From Halonotius pteroides (GTDB taxonomy: Archaea; Halobacteriota; Halobacteria; Halobacteriales; Haloferacaceae): a DNA stretch of 40,308 nucleotides. The first letter of the stretch is position 1. Each line of letters begins with the position of its first letter. The notes under the pieces were generated by a model that was not told where the DNA came from, made no database searches, and was given only the letters and a program-made list of their open reading frames with translations. The position numbers and the translations under genes were made by a program. Location of the stretch: NCBI RefSeq assembly GCF_003605635.1, contig NZ_QMDW01000023.1:1-40308 (forward strand), read 5' to 3'. Below are positions 32,208 through 40,301 of the stretch, one piece after another.

Positions 32208-33155
32208 ATGACCATGATCGACCTTGCACTCGACTGGACACCGAACACGAACCACACCGGTTTCTATGTCGCACTCGCGGCGGGCTACTACGCCGACCAC
32301 GGACTCGATGTATCGATCCACTCGCCGGTCGACGACGACTACGAGACGACGCCGGCAAAACAGGTCGCCACCGGCGAGGCGACGCTGGCGATCGCGCCCT
32401 CCGAGAGCGTCATCAGCTACCAGACGCACCCTGACTACCCATCGTTGACCGCGGTCGCGGCCGTCTGTCAGGCGGACAAAAGCGCGATCGTCACTCTCGG
32501 CGACAGCGGCCTTGACCGCCCGGCTGATCTCGACGGGTGCCGCTATGCCTCCTACGACGCCCGTTTTGAGGATCACATCGTCCGCCAGCTCGTCCGCAAC
32601 GACGGCGGCGACGGCGATATCGACATCGTCACCCCGCCGAAACTCGGCATCTGGAACACCCTGCTTGCGGGTGAGGCCGACGCGACGTGGGTGTTCATGC
32701 CGTGGGAGGGGATCCTCGCCGCCCGCGACGGGATCGATCTCAATGCCTTCTATCTCGACGAGTATGACGTGCCCTATGGCTACACCCCGCTGTTGTTGGC
32801 TCGTCCGGAGACGATCGACGACGGTGCAGCCCTGGGCGAGTTCCTCGCGGCGACCGCCCGCGGCTACCAGTTTGCCGTCGACAACCCCGATCGCGCCGCC
32901 GAGATCCTCGGCGAGACAGCCGAGGGGATGGACAACGACGACCCTGACTTCCTCGCCGAGAGCCAGCAGGCACTCACCGACGCCTACCTGACAGCCGACG
33001 GTCGGTGGGGCGTGATGGCTCACGACCGCTGGGACGACTTCGTCGAGTGGCTTGCCGCCAACGATATTCTCAGCACTATCGACGACGACCCGATCCCGGC
33101 CAGCGAGTTGCCGACAAGTGGCCTCTACACGAACGACCTGCTCCCCGACGCCTAA
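32208..33155 (+). CDS. THI5/NMT1-like (SsuA-type) protein without signal peptide
   Basis: A 315-aa type 2 periplasmic-binding-fold protein of the THI5/NMT1/ThiY group. The N-terminus MTMIDLALDWTPNTNHTGFY leads straight into strand 1 and contains no Tat or Sec signal or lipobox, so it should be cytosolic. Further family features are FYVALAAGYYADHGLDVSIH, TGEATLAIAPSESVISYQTH, and LGIWNTLLAGEADATWVFMP. The cysteine-rich CCCFC motif of yeast Thi5 is absent; the region reads YLDEYDVPYGYTPLLLARPE. No ABC permease or ATPase is adjacent. A thiamine-precursor binding or HMP-related role is inferred from family and from the PurM-fold neighbour. Its last four bases overlap the end of the convergent kinase gene. 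Confidence 0.82.
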   Translation: MTMIDLALDWTPNTNHTGFYVALAAGYYADHGLDVSIHSPVDDDYETTPAKQVATGEATLAIAPSESVISYQTHPDYPSLTAVAAVCQADKSAIVTLGDSGLDRPADLDGCRYASYDARFEDHIVRQLVRNDGGDGDIDIVTPPKLGIWNTLLAGEADATWVFMPWEGILAARDGIDLNAFYLDEYDVPYGYTPLLLARPETIDDGAALGEFLAATARGYQFAVDNPDRAAEILGETAEGMDNDDPDFLAESQQALTDAYLTADGRWGVMAHDRWDDFVEWLAANDILSTIDDDPIPASELPTSGLYTNDLLPDA

Positions 33156-34876
33156 GCTTCGGCTTCGGTCTCGGTGCTGGCGTTTGTGCCACCGATTGCG
33201 TCGGGATCGACGACTCCCGGCAGTTCGACGGTCGCGGTTGTCCCCGTGGCGTCGGTCTCATAGCTCACACTGCCGCCCAGCGCGGTCGTTCCCCACTCGA
33301 TAAGCCACAGCCCGATCCCGCTGCCGTGTTCGAGATCCGTCTCTGTCCCCTCCTCGATCACGCTCAGCTCATGTTTCGGAACCCCGCCGCCGCTGTCGCC
33401 GACCTCGATCCGGACGGTTGATCCGGCGGTGGTCGCCCCAACGGTGACGGCCCCGCCGCCGTGTTCAAGCCCGTTTTCGATCAGGTTGTCGAGTACGCTT
33501 TCGAGTAGTTGGCGGTTCGTCTCGATGGTGAGATTCCCCGGGATTTCGGTGTCGACACGCCCGCCGTGGTCGTCGACGAGCGGCTCGGCAACATGATCGA
33601 CGAACCCGGCAAGCGGGATCGACTCGGTGCCCAGTTCGTCGGTTTCGAGTGTCCGTTCGACCATCCGGGCTTTCTCGCCGAGCGCAAGCACGCTGTCGGT
33701 GTTGGCTTTCGCGGTTGTCAACATGTTGGTGTACTCCTCATCGTCGACGCCGTCGGCAACCACGTCGAGATACCCGCTGGCGACGTTGAGATCGTTGCGG
33801 AGGTTGTGCCGAAGCACCCGGTTGAGAACGGCGAGTCGCTGCTCGCGTTGGCGTTCGATCGTGATGTCTTGGAGGGTGATCGTGTGGCCGACTGTGCTGT
33901 CGGCCGAATCCTCGATCGGCGAGACGGTGACAGCGTAATCGCACGTTCTGTTGTCGCCGTGGCGGATGCGCTGCTCATCGCTGTCGAGTTCGACATCGAG
34001 AGCGATGCCATCGAGTGATTTACCGAGGAGACTTGGCTTGGGGGTTCCGACGATCGTTGTCGCCGTCTCATTGGCGTTGATAACCCGCTGGTCGTCGTCG
34101 ACGATGATGACGCCGATTCCCAGATCATCGATGGCGGTCTGATCGCCCGTCCGGCGGGCTGCCGGCGTCAACTCGAACATGTTCCGCCGGAAGAAGGCGT
34201 ACATATCGAGGCCGAGATGAGCGGGAAACAACAGCGGTGCGAGGTTGAGATTCGGCATCGGCCCGGCGTCGAAGACCCACAGCAGGATTCCAGGAATGAT
34301 CGGCACCGGTGACAACGCAAGGGCAAGCGTCTGAGAGCGATACAGCGGGCCGTAACTCACGAACGTTTCAAGCAAGACGAGCACCGCGCCGGTGGTGAAG
34401 AGCATCAGCGTCAGTAGAATGAGAAACAGCCATGCCTCGTTCGTGTAGGCGACCGTCGCCGCGCCAAACGTTGGATCGATCCGGTACTCGCTCCAAACGA
34501 GATGATGGCGTGGGTTGGTAGCGATCAGCCCAACAAAGCCGAGCGTGAGAGCGACGACCCCAGCCATCGGCGTCGACCGCACCACGTCCTTCCGGCCGGT
34601 GTATTCGAGGGCAAAGGCCAGAAACAACAGGCTCGTAAAACAGGTGCCCAGCCAGATCGGGATCTCAAACACCACCCGGAGCCCCGGATCGAACACGAGG
34701 AGGGCAACGCCGTAGGAAACCGCCCACAGCGCGATGGCCCCGATCATCGCCATGAACAGCGTCGCCCCGTCCTCATCACGGTAGGGCCAGACGTAGCCGA
34801 GAAACGCAAGCGAGAGCAGACCGGATCCCAGCGAGGCGATCGCCGGCCATGAAACAGCATCAAACACTGGCCACAC
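33152..34876 (-). CDS. Membrane sensor histidine kinase with PAS domain
   Basis: A 574-aa sensor kinase starting at GTG. About seven membrane helices fill residues 1-230 (7TM sensor type). A PAS domain follows (about 245-350: AIDDLGIGVIIVDDDQRVIN). The H box is VLNRVLRHNLRNDLNVASGY, and the ATPase domain has N box LDNLIENGLEHGGG, G1 VGDSGGGVPKHE and G2 HGSGIGLWLIEWG. It should autophosphorylate on the H-box histidine and pass phosphate to a regulator, none of which is encoded nearby, so it is an orphan here. The signal is unknown. Its TAG overlaps the convergent THI5-like gene by four bases. Confidence 0.88.
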   Translation of the reverse strand: MWPVFDAVSWPAIASLGSGLLSLAFLGYVWPYRDEDGATLFMAMIGAIALWAVSYGVALLVFDPGLRVVFEIPIWLGTCFTSLLFLAFALEYTGRKDVVRSTPMAGVVALTLGFVGLIATNPRHHLVWSEYRIDPTFGAATVAYTNEAWLFLILLTLMLFTTGAVLVLLETFVSYGPLYRSQTLALALSPVPIIPGILLWVFDAGPMPNLNLAPLLFPAHLGLDMYAFFRRNMFELTPAARRTGDQTAIDDLGIGVIIVDDDQRVINANETATTIVGTPKPSLLGKSLDGIALDVELDSDEQRIRHGDNRTCDYAVTVSPIEDSADSTVGHTITLQDITIERQREQRLAVLNRVLRHNLRNDLNVASGYLDVVADGVDDEEYTNMLTTAKANTDSVLALGEKARMVERTLETDELGTESIPLAGFVDHVAEPLVDDHGGRVDTEIPGNLTIETNRQLLESVLDNLIENGLEHGGGAVTVGATTAGSTVRIEVGDSGGGVPKHELSVIEEGTETDLEHGSGIGLWLIEWGTTALGGSVSYETDATGTTATVELPGVVDPDAIGGTNASTETEAEA

Positions 34877-35010
34877 CTACAGCCTCTCATTACATAACGA
34901 TTCGCGTCGATACGAACTACTTCGATAAGCAACCCCAACAACGGTTGAGACGGAGAAAGCCCGCGACGCTCTCCTCAACGCCGGGGTTCGTCGAGCGGCC
35001 GGCCGGCCGC

Positions 35011-35037
35011 CGGCTGCCGCTAACGTGACGGCAGCCG
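35011..35037. other. GC-rich stem-loop upstream of valS
   Basis: CGGCTGCCG and CGGCAGCCG form a perfect 9-bp stem around the loop CTAACGTGA. It is preceded by a CGGCCGGCCGGCCG run. It lies upstream of the probable valS promoter, so it is not a valS leader structure; no T run follows it. Its role is unknown. Confidence 0.5.
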
Positions 35038-35185
35038 CCACGCGTGTCTCGCCATTTCAGTCTACTAGAAGACTCCGTCCCCTGATCGCCCGAAATATCC
35101 GATTTTCGCAGCCCGCCAGGAACACCGGTTGGTCGGCTGGCTGATGCTCTCGGGTAGCCCACCGTCGCCCGTGCGTTCGGAAGCC

Positions 35186-35193
35186 GATTAACC
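35186..35193 (+). promoter_or_regulatory. TATA box of valS
   Basis: GATTAACC is centred about 33 nt before the ATG at 35223. The alternative ATG at 35208 would be too close to it, which supports the later start. Confidence 0.45.
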
Positions 35194-35222
35194 TTAGTCC
35201 CCGCGGCGTGTCCCATCCCCTA

Positions 35223-37895
35223 ATGCCAACCGGAGAGTACGATCCCGACGCCGTCGAGTCCAAGTGGCACCAACAGTGGCTCGACGACGAAACGTACGCC
35301 TACCCTGACGACGCGACTGACCCGAACACGACCTTCGCCATCGACACCCCGCCGCCGACCGTTTCGGGAAGTCTTCACTGGGGTCACGTTTATGGCTCCA
35401 TCCTGCAGGATATCGTCGCCCGCTTTGAGCGCATGCAGGGCAACGACGTGTTCTATCCCTTCGGCTACGACGACAACGGGATCGCCTCCGAACGCCTGAC
35501 GGAGTCAGAACTCGGCATCCGGCATCAGGACTTTGATCGGTACGAGTTCCAGGAGAAATGCCGGGAGGTCTGTGCCGACTACGAGGCGGAGTTCACCGAA
35601 AAGATGCAGGCGATGGGCACCTCCATCGACTGGAACAGCACCTACCAGACGATCTCGCCGGACGTCCAGCGCGTCTCCCAACTCTCCTTTATCGATCTCT
35701 ACGACAAGGGCCGCGAATACCGGAAAAAAGCCCCCGCGATCTGGTGTCCAGACTGCGAAACCGCTATCTCGCAGGTCGAAACCGAAGATCACGAGGAACA
35801 GTCACATTTCAACGATATCGCCTTCGAACTCGTCGAGAGCGGACGTGAGCCTGATTCCGACGCCGTCACCGACGCGGACTACGAGTACCCGACGCCGACC
35901 CACCCAGGCGATGACATCGTCATCTCGACGACCCGCCCCGAGTTGATCCCGGCGTGTGTTTCGATGTTCGTTCACCCCGACGACGACCGCAACGCTCACC
36001 TCGTCGGCGGCACTGCTCGCGTCCCGCTGTTCGGCCACGAGGTGCCGATCTACGAGGACGACCGCGTCGACCAGGAGAAAGGCACCGGCGTCGTGATGTG
36101 CTGTACCTTCGGTGACCAGACTGATATCGAGTGGTACCAAGCCCACGACCTCGATCTTCGGGTCGCTATCGACGAGTCGGCGACGATGACCGACCTCGCC
36201 GGTGACTACGAGGGGATGAGCACCGAGGAGGCCCGCGAGGCCATCGTCGAGGATATCGACGACGCCGAGCAACTCCGCGACCGCTGGGCAATCGACCACG
36301 TCGTCCAGGTTCACGAGCGCGACGACGTGCCCGTCGAGTACCGCGTCACCGAGCAGTGGTACGTTGACGTGCTCGACAAACGTGAGGAATACTTGGAGGC
36401 CGGCCGCGAGATGGACTGGTTCCCCGAGAAGATGTTTACTCGCTACGAACACTGGATCGACGGCCTGGAGTGGGACTGGTGTATCTCCCGGCAGCGATCC
36501 TCGGGGATTCCGTTCCCCGTCTGGTACTGCGCCGACTGCGATCACGAGATCATCGCCGAGAAAGCCGACCTGCCGGTTGATCCGCTTTCGGACGAGCCAC
36601 CGGTCGACAGCTGTCCCAAGTGTGGCCACGACGAACTCGTTCCCGAAACCGATGTCTTCGATACGTGGGCGACGTCGTCGTTGACGCCGCTCATCAACGC
36701 CGGGTGGGACTGGGACGAGGAAGCGGAAGCGTTCACGATGGAGCGCCCCGAGATCTATCCGATGGATCTCCGGCCACAGGGCCACGATATCATCTCCTTT
36801 TGGCTGTTCCACACCGTCATCAAGTGCTACGAGCACACCGGCGAGGTACCGTTCGATACGACGATGATCAACGGGATGGTGCTTGACGAGAATCGCGAAA
36901 AGATGTCGAAATCGAAGGGGAACGTCGTCGATCCTGACGCCGTCCTCGACGAATACCCGGTCGACGCCGCACGGTTCTGGGCCGCTGGCAGCGCGATCGG
37001 CGACGACCTGCCGTATCAGGAGAAAGGCCTCCGAGCGGGCGAGAAGCTGATTCGCAAGCTCTGGAACGCCTCGAAGCTCGTCGACTCGCTGGCACCTGAG
37101 CCGGTCGATCGCCCTGACGACCTCGCCGCGCTCGACCGCTGGCTGCTGGCCGAACTCGACGCGACGATCGCGGATATCACGGCGTTGCTGGCCACCCGTG
37201 AGTTTTCGAAAGCCCGCGACAGCCTCCGAACCTTCTTTTGGGGCACGTTCTGTGACGATTACCTCGAAATCGCCAAACAGCGACTCGACGAGGGTGACGA
37301 CCTCTCAGCAGTGTACACGCTGCGCACCGCCCACGAGCGGTTCCTCAAGCTGTTTGCGCCGCTGTTGTCACACGTCACCGAGGAGATCTATCGTGATATG
37401 TACGATGCCGACGAGAGCGTCCACCAGTCGGCATGGCCCGAACCGCTCGGCATCGACGCCGACAGCGAGGGCGGGGCCGCTGCGATGGCGGTCGTCGGCG
37501 CGCTCCGAACGTACAAAAGCGACCAGCAGCTCCCGCTCAACGCCGAACTGCCGGCAATCGAGGTCTACGGGCCGATCGAGGGCTTTGCGGACGACATCAG
37601 CGGCGTGATGCACGTCGATGAGCTGACCGTTCTCGACAGCGAGCCGGAGGTCGAATCCGTCATCGCCGATATCAGCCTCGATTACTCGAAGGTCGGCCCC
37701 GAATACGGCTCCGCCGTTTCCGACATCGAAAACGGGATTGAGGCCGGCAAGTACGAGCTTGTCGACGACGAACTCCACGTTGCCGACAAAGAACTCAGCC
37801 CGGACTTCTTCGAGGTCAACCGCGAGCGACGCTATGCTGGCGACGGCGAGATGCTCGAAGCCGGCGACGCGATTGTGATCGTTTCCGAGGCATAG
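35223..37895 (+). CDS. valS: Valyl-tRNA synthetase
   Basis: An 890-aa class I synthetase charging tRNA-Val. It begins MPTGEYDPDAVESKWHQQWL. The HIGH-type motif is PTVSGSLHWGHVYG (about residues 45-58). The CP1 editing domain includes ISTTRPELIPACVSMFVHPD and TGVVMCCTFGDQTDIEWYQA. The zinc-binding pairs WCPDCE, YCADCD and SCPKCG are present, and the KMSKS loop is EKMSKSKGNVVDPDA. The C-terminal half is the helical anticodon-binding domain; the terminal ~90 residues are archaeal-specific, without the bacterial coiled-coil arm. The start at 35223 fits the family; the frame is open to 35208. It converges with pyrD, 18 nt away. Confidence 0.96.
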   Translation: MPTGEYDPDAVESKWHQQWLDDETYAYPDDATDPNTTFAIDTPPPTVSGSLHWGHVYGSILQDIVARFERMQGNDVFYPFGYDDNGIASERLTESELGIRHQDFDRYEFQEKCREVCADYEAEFTEKMQAMGTSIDWNSTYQTISPDVQRVSQLSFIDLYDKGREYRKKAPAIWCPDCETAISQVETEDHEEQSHFNDIAFELVESGREPDSDAVTDADYEYPTPTHPGDDIVISTTRPELIPACVSMFVHPDDDRNAHLVGGTARVPLFGHEVPIYEDDRVDQEKGTGVVMCCTFGDQTDIEWYQAHDLDLRVAIDESATMTDLAGDYEGMSTEEAREAIVEDIDDAEQLRDRWAIDHVVQVHERDDVPVEYRVTEQWYVDVLDKREEYLEAGREMDWFPEKMFTRYEHWIDGLEWDWCISRQRSSGIPFPVWYCADCDHEIIAEKADLPVDPLSDEPPVDSCPKCGHDELVPETDVFDTWATSSLTPLINAGWDWDEEAEAFTMERPEIYPMDLRPQGHDIISFWLFHTVIKCYEHTGEVPFDTTMINGMVLDENREKMSKSKGNVVDPDAVLDEYPVDAARFWAAGSAIGDDLPYQEKGLRAGEKLIRKLWNASKLVDSLAPEPVDRPDDLAALDRWLLAELDATIADITALLATREFSKARDSLRTFFWGTFCDDYLEIAKQRLDEGDDLSAVYTLRTAHERFLKLFAPLLSHVTEEIYRDMYDADESVHQSAWPEPLGIDADSEGGAAAMAVVGALRTYKSDQQLPLNAELPAIEVYGPIEGFADDISGVMHVDELTVLDSEPEVESVIADISLDYSKVGPEYGSAVSDIENGIEAGKYELVDDELHVADKELSPDFFEVNRERRYAGDGEMLEAGDAIVIVSEA

Positions 37896-37913
37896 CCCGC
37901 CACCCGACTGTTG

Positions 37914-38972
37914 TTATTCGAGGTCGACGCCGACCGCGTCTTCGACCGAGTCGAAGCCATCGCGTTCCAACAGGGTGAGTAGTCCCTTATTGATATCGCG
38001 GGCAACCGCTGGGCCTTCGAACACGAGTCCAGTGTACAGTTGGACGAGGCTCGCACCCGCACGTATCTTTTCGTATGCCCCCTCGGCGTCGCTGACCCCA
38101 CCGACACCGATGACCGGGACATCGGTTCGTTCGGCGATAAACCGGATCTGCTCGGTTGCGTCGTCTTCGATCGGTTTGCCCGAGAGCCCGCCGGTTTCAG
38201 CCTTGTTCGGATCTTGTAGCGAGTCGGGCCGGCTTGTCGTCGTGTTTGTTGCGATGACACCGTCGAGATCGAGGTCGTTGACGACCGCCAGCGCGCCCTC
38301 GACAGCGGGATCAGGAAGATTCGGCGAGAGCTTGACCAACAGCGGGGCTGCTCCGGCGTCTTTCAGGCCACCCAAGATCGCCTCCAAGGAATCCCGGTTC
38401 TGTAGTGAGCGCAACCCCGGTGTATTTGGACTGGAAACGTTGACCGCGAAGTAATCGCCCGCGTCGGCGACCCGCTCGTAGGTGTACAGGTAGTCGTCGG
38501 CTGCTTCCGCAAGCGGCGTCGACTTCGATTTGCCGATGTTGACGCCGAGCGGCACGTCAGGCTGTGGCTCGCGGTCGAGCCGGTCACCGACCTGGTCGGC
38601 CCCCTCGTTGTTGAATCCCATCCGGTTGATGAGGGCGTTGTCCTCCGGCAGGCGAAACAGCCGTGGCTGTGGGTTGCCGGGCTGTCGTTCGGCGGTGACG
38701 CCGCCGATCTCGACGTGGCCAAACCCAAGGGCGGTCAACACGCGGGGGATCTCGCCGTTTTTATCGAAGCCGGCGGCGACACCGACCGGTGTGGGAAACT
38801 CACAGCCGAACACCGACTGCCGGAGCCGGTCGTCGGTGACAGCGTATCGCTTCCCGAGCAGGGCTTCGAGTGGGGTGTCCTGAATGGCCTTGAGACCGTG
38901 ATGTACCGTGTTGTGGGCTGTTTCCGGGGGAAGCAAAAAGAGGGCCGGCTTTGCGGTGTCGTATAGGCTCAT
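37914..38972 (-). CDS. pyrD: Dihydroorotate dehydrogenase (quinone, class 2)
   Basis: A 352-aa FMN enzyme oxidising dihydroorotate to orotate. The N-terminal ~40 residues (MSLYDTAKPALFLLPPETAH and onward) form the helical pair of class 2 enzymes that attaches to the membrane and takes electrons to quinone. The barrel has PVGVAAGFDKNGE, INRMGFNNEGAD, the catalytic-Ser segment FAVNVSSPNTPGLRSLQ, IATNTTTSRPD and the phosphate-binding VIGVGGVSDAEGAYEKIRAG followed by VQLYTGLVFEGP. Length and motifs are complete. It supplies orotate for PyrE, whose gene is also in this window. Confidence 0.96.
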   Translation of the reverse strand: MSLYDTAKPALFLLPPETAHNTVHHGLKAIQDTPLEALLGKRYAVTDDRLRQSVFGCEFPTPVGVAAGFDKNGEIPRVLTALGFGHVEIGGVTAERQPGNPQPRLFRLPEDNALINRMGFNNEGADQVGDRLDREPQPDVPLGVNIGKSKSTPLAEAADDYLYTYERVADAGDYFAVNVSSPNTPGLRSLQNRDSLEAILGGLKDAGAAPLLVKLSPNLPDPAVEGALAVVNDLDLDGVIATNTTTSRPDSLQDPNKAETGGLSGKPIEDDATEQIRFIAERTDVPVIGVGGVSDAEGAYEKIRAGASLVQLYTGLVFEGPAVARDINKGLLTLLERDGFDSVEDAVGVDLE

Positions 38973-39054
38973 TGTGTATACAATCTACTCGCAGTACAAT
39001 CAATCCGACGAAGCGGTACCGCACTGTTACTGTTGTTGTGACGCTAGTAGTGGT

Positions 39055-39077
39055 GTGCAGCGCCGTTGTTGCTGCAC
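39055..39077. terminator. Stem-loop between pyrD and the AbrB-like gene
   Basis: GTGCAGC and GCTGCAC form a 7-bp stem with a 9-nt loop. It lies downstream of the AbrB-like stop codon on the minus strand and upstream of pyrD, a likely transcript boundary. No clear T run follows. Confidence 0.3.
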
Positions 39078-39164
39078 GGTACACATAGACGGCTGGGAAC
39101 GACCGATGTGTGACTGCTTGTATCGGGTAGCATGAATGGAAGCATAACCGGTGACAGCGAAGCG

Positions 39165-39362
39165 TTAGAAATCGTGCTGGACTGTATCTGGGTCGGCCTT
39201 CTGGATAATGATCTTGTCCTCGCGTACCCGCACAAAGACATCGTCGCCGATCTCCATGCCGGCGACCGCAAGCTCGTCTTCGTGCAGATTGACGTGGACG
39301 TTGTGGTACTCACCGTCGTCGTCTTTGGCCCCACTCGGACTCAGCTTCTTTTTACGAACCAT
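39165..39362 (-). CDS. Small AbrB/MazE-like protein
   Basis: A 65-aa protein starting MVRKKKLSPSGAKDDDGEYH. Residues about 20-57 (VHVNLHEDELAVAGMEIGDD, then VFVRVREDKIIIQKA) fit the swapped-hairpin AbrB/SpoVT DNA-binding domain: strand, GMEIGDDV turn, strand, strand. The basic first six residues could aid DNA contact. It is too short for any second domain, and no toxin gene is adjacent, so a stand-alone regulator is more likely than an antitoxin. A TATA-like CTTATATGC lies about 38 nt upstream on the minus strand. Confidence 0.75.
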   Translation of the reverse strand: MVRKKKLSPSGAKDDDGEYHNVHVNLHEDELAVAGMEIGDDVFVRVREDKIIIQKADPDTVQHDF

Positions 39363-39512
39363 CGCCGGTGTCTATGCTCATTCGCCACAGAATGCATATA
39401 AGTGTTGTTTGCCGCTGTGTGGTTGGTTTGGTTGTTGATCCGGAGCCAACTGCGCTTGCTGTTTTGTTGCCAGCAATCCCACCGACCAGAACCGCCGGCC
39501 GGCGTGTGATCG

Positions 39513-39520
39513 TATTTAAG
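39513..39520 (+). promoter_or_regulatory. Distal TATA box before MC1
   Basis: TATTTAAG matches the haloarchaeal TATA consensus and lies about 40 bp upstream of a second TATA box, suggesting two tandem promoters for the MC1 gene. Confidence 0.45.
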
Positions 39521-39550
39521 CTACCGGCCGTTGAGTGTTCAAATCCCCGA

Positions 39551-39561
39551 TATATTTATAT
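39551..39561 (+). promoter_or_regulatory. Proximal TATA box of MC1
   Basis: TATATTTATAT is centred about 28 nt before the ATG at 39583 and about 43 nt before the ATG at 39598. It would start a leaderless transcript at the first ATG or leave a leader of about 15 nt for the second. Confidence 0.6.
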
Positions 39562-39597
39562 CAGTGCATGTCCTCGGTTGGCATGGAGCCACAAACC

Positions 39598-39906
39598 ATG
39601 GTACGTGAAGACGGTAAGCGAAACTTTGCACTCCGCGAGGCGGACGGCACCGAAGACAGTGTCTTTTCGGGCAACACCCCCCGACAGGCCGCGTTGAAGG
39701 CGGCCCGACGGCTTGATCCAGCCCCTTCGGAGTCGGCTGCTGACCGAGTTTCACTCGAACTCCGTGAGAAAGGCACCGACAAGGTGCACAAGTATGAGGG
39801 GTGGGCGTGGGAGGAGACAGCCCCTGACAACTCACCCGACTGGATGCCCGATGAGATCACCGAGGCGAACGTTTCCAAAGAGGGCATCGAACATCTCGAC
39901 GAGTGA
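39598..39906 (+). CDS. Non-histone chromosomal protein MC1
   Basis: A 102-aa DNA-binding protein of the MC1 family, which bends DNA and packs the archaeal chromosome as a monomer. The family pattern is complete: KRNFALREADGTEDSVFSGN, TPRQAALKAARRL, LELREKGTDKVHKYEGWAWE and WMPDEITEANVSKEGIEHL. It is acidic for an MC1, as haloarchaeal versions are. I start at MVREDGK (39598), the usual N-terminus of the family; ATG 39583 (MEPQTMVRED) also fits the promoter spacing and would add five residues. It is a single-gene unit, with the AbrB-like gene divergent on the left. Confidence 0.93.
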   Translation: MVREDGKRNFALREADGTEDSVFSGNTPRQAALKAARRLDPAPSESAADRVSLELREKGTDKVHKYEGWAWEETAPDNSPDWMPDEITEANVSKEGIEHLDE

Positions 39907-39962
39907 CTGACGTTGTTGCCGTATCGACCTCGTGTTCTTTCGGCCCCCGTCGCTTCCGGTAG

Positions 39963-39987
39963 CGTTTTATCTCGGTCACACTGACCG
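39963..39987 (+). promoter_or_regulatory. TATA-like element followed by palindrome
   Basis: GTTTTATC is followed within two bases by CGGTCA-CAC-TGACCG, a perfect 15-bp dyad (39973-39987). The layout resembles a promoter with an operator directly downstream of the TATA box. Confidence 0.35.
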
Positions 39988-40016
39988 TCCGCTTGCGCGG
40001 CAATCATCCGGCGCGA

Positions 40017-40035
40017 CCCTCTGTATTACACAGGG
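40017..40035. promoter_or_regulatory. 19-bp interrupted palindrome
   Basis: CCCTCTGTA and TACACAGGG pair at eight of nine positions around a single central base. It could be a regulator site in the rRNA upstream region. Confidence 0.35.
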
Positions 40036-40205
40036 AATGACCGTTCGACCTCCAGCCGCGCCACATTTGATCGACCCTTCGCAACGAGAAGCGACGCTCA
40101 CCGTCTCTGTGTAGTGCCAATCGTACCACTCCCTCGTTGTGGCCCGTACTCTTTGATTCACCATGTGGGTTCGGCGCATGAAACCGCATGACGTGGCGGG
40201 TTTGC

Positions 40206-40224
40206 TTCGACGGTGTTTTATGTA
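40206..40224 (+). promoter_or_regulatory. rRNA operon promoter core
   Basis: TTCGACGGTGTTTTATGTA matches, from memory, the conserved core of haloarchaeal 16S rRNA promoters, including the TTTTATG TATA element. The expected rrn operon would lie to the right of the window. Confidence 0.65.
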
Positions 40225-40278
40225 AACCCCGTCTTCAGTAGAATGCACTGGCCGTGTGTGGAAACACGCCCGACCACC

Positions 40279-40301
40279 GCCGTCCGGAACCGCCGGACGG
40301 C
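40279..40301 (+). other. Stem-loop at the right edge
   Basis: GCCGTCCGG and CCGGACGGC form a perfect 9-bp stem with loop AACCG, about 55 nt after the rRNA promoter core. It may belong to the leader of the rRNA precursor. Confidence 0.45.

Larger units (their letters stand above)
34877..35222. other. Intergenic region between kinase and valS
   Basis: About 346 bases without a credible gene. The open frame on the minus strand (34917-35216) has a basic, Gly/Arg-rich product unlike haloarchaeal proteins. The region holds a GC-rich stem-loop at 35011-35037 and the valS promoter near 35186. Confidence 0.6.

Noticed and set aside
34917-35216. A 99-codon minus-strand frame before valS
   Set aside because: The product is basic and rich in Gly, Arg and Ser, unlike haloarchaeal proteins, and it spans the GC-rich stem-loop.
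34877-35222. Possible RNase P or SRP RNA gene, because of the strong structure
   Set aside because: Neither the conserved RNase P core words nor the SRP GGAAG/GCAGCC loops are visible on either strand.
39525-39550. GTTCAAATCCCC resembling a tRNA T-loop
   Set aside because: No pairing T stem, acceptor stem, D arm or anticodon arm can be built around it; it lies between two TATA boxes.
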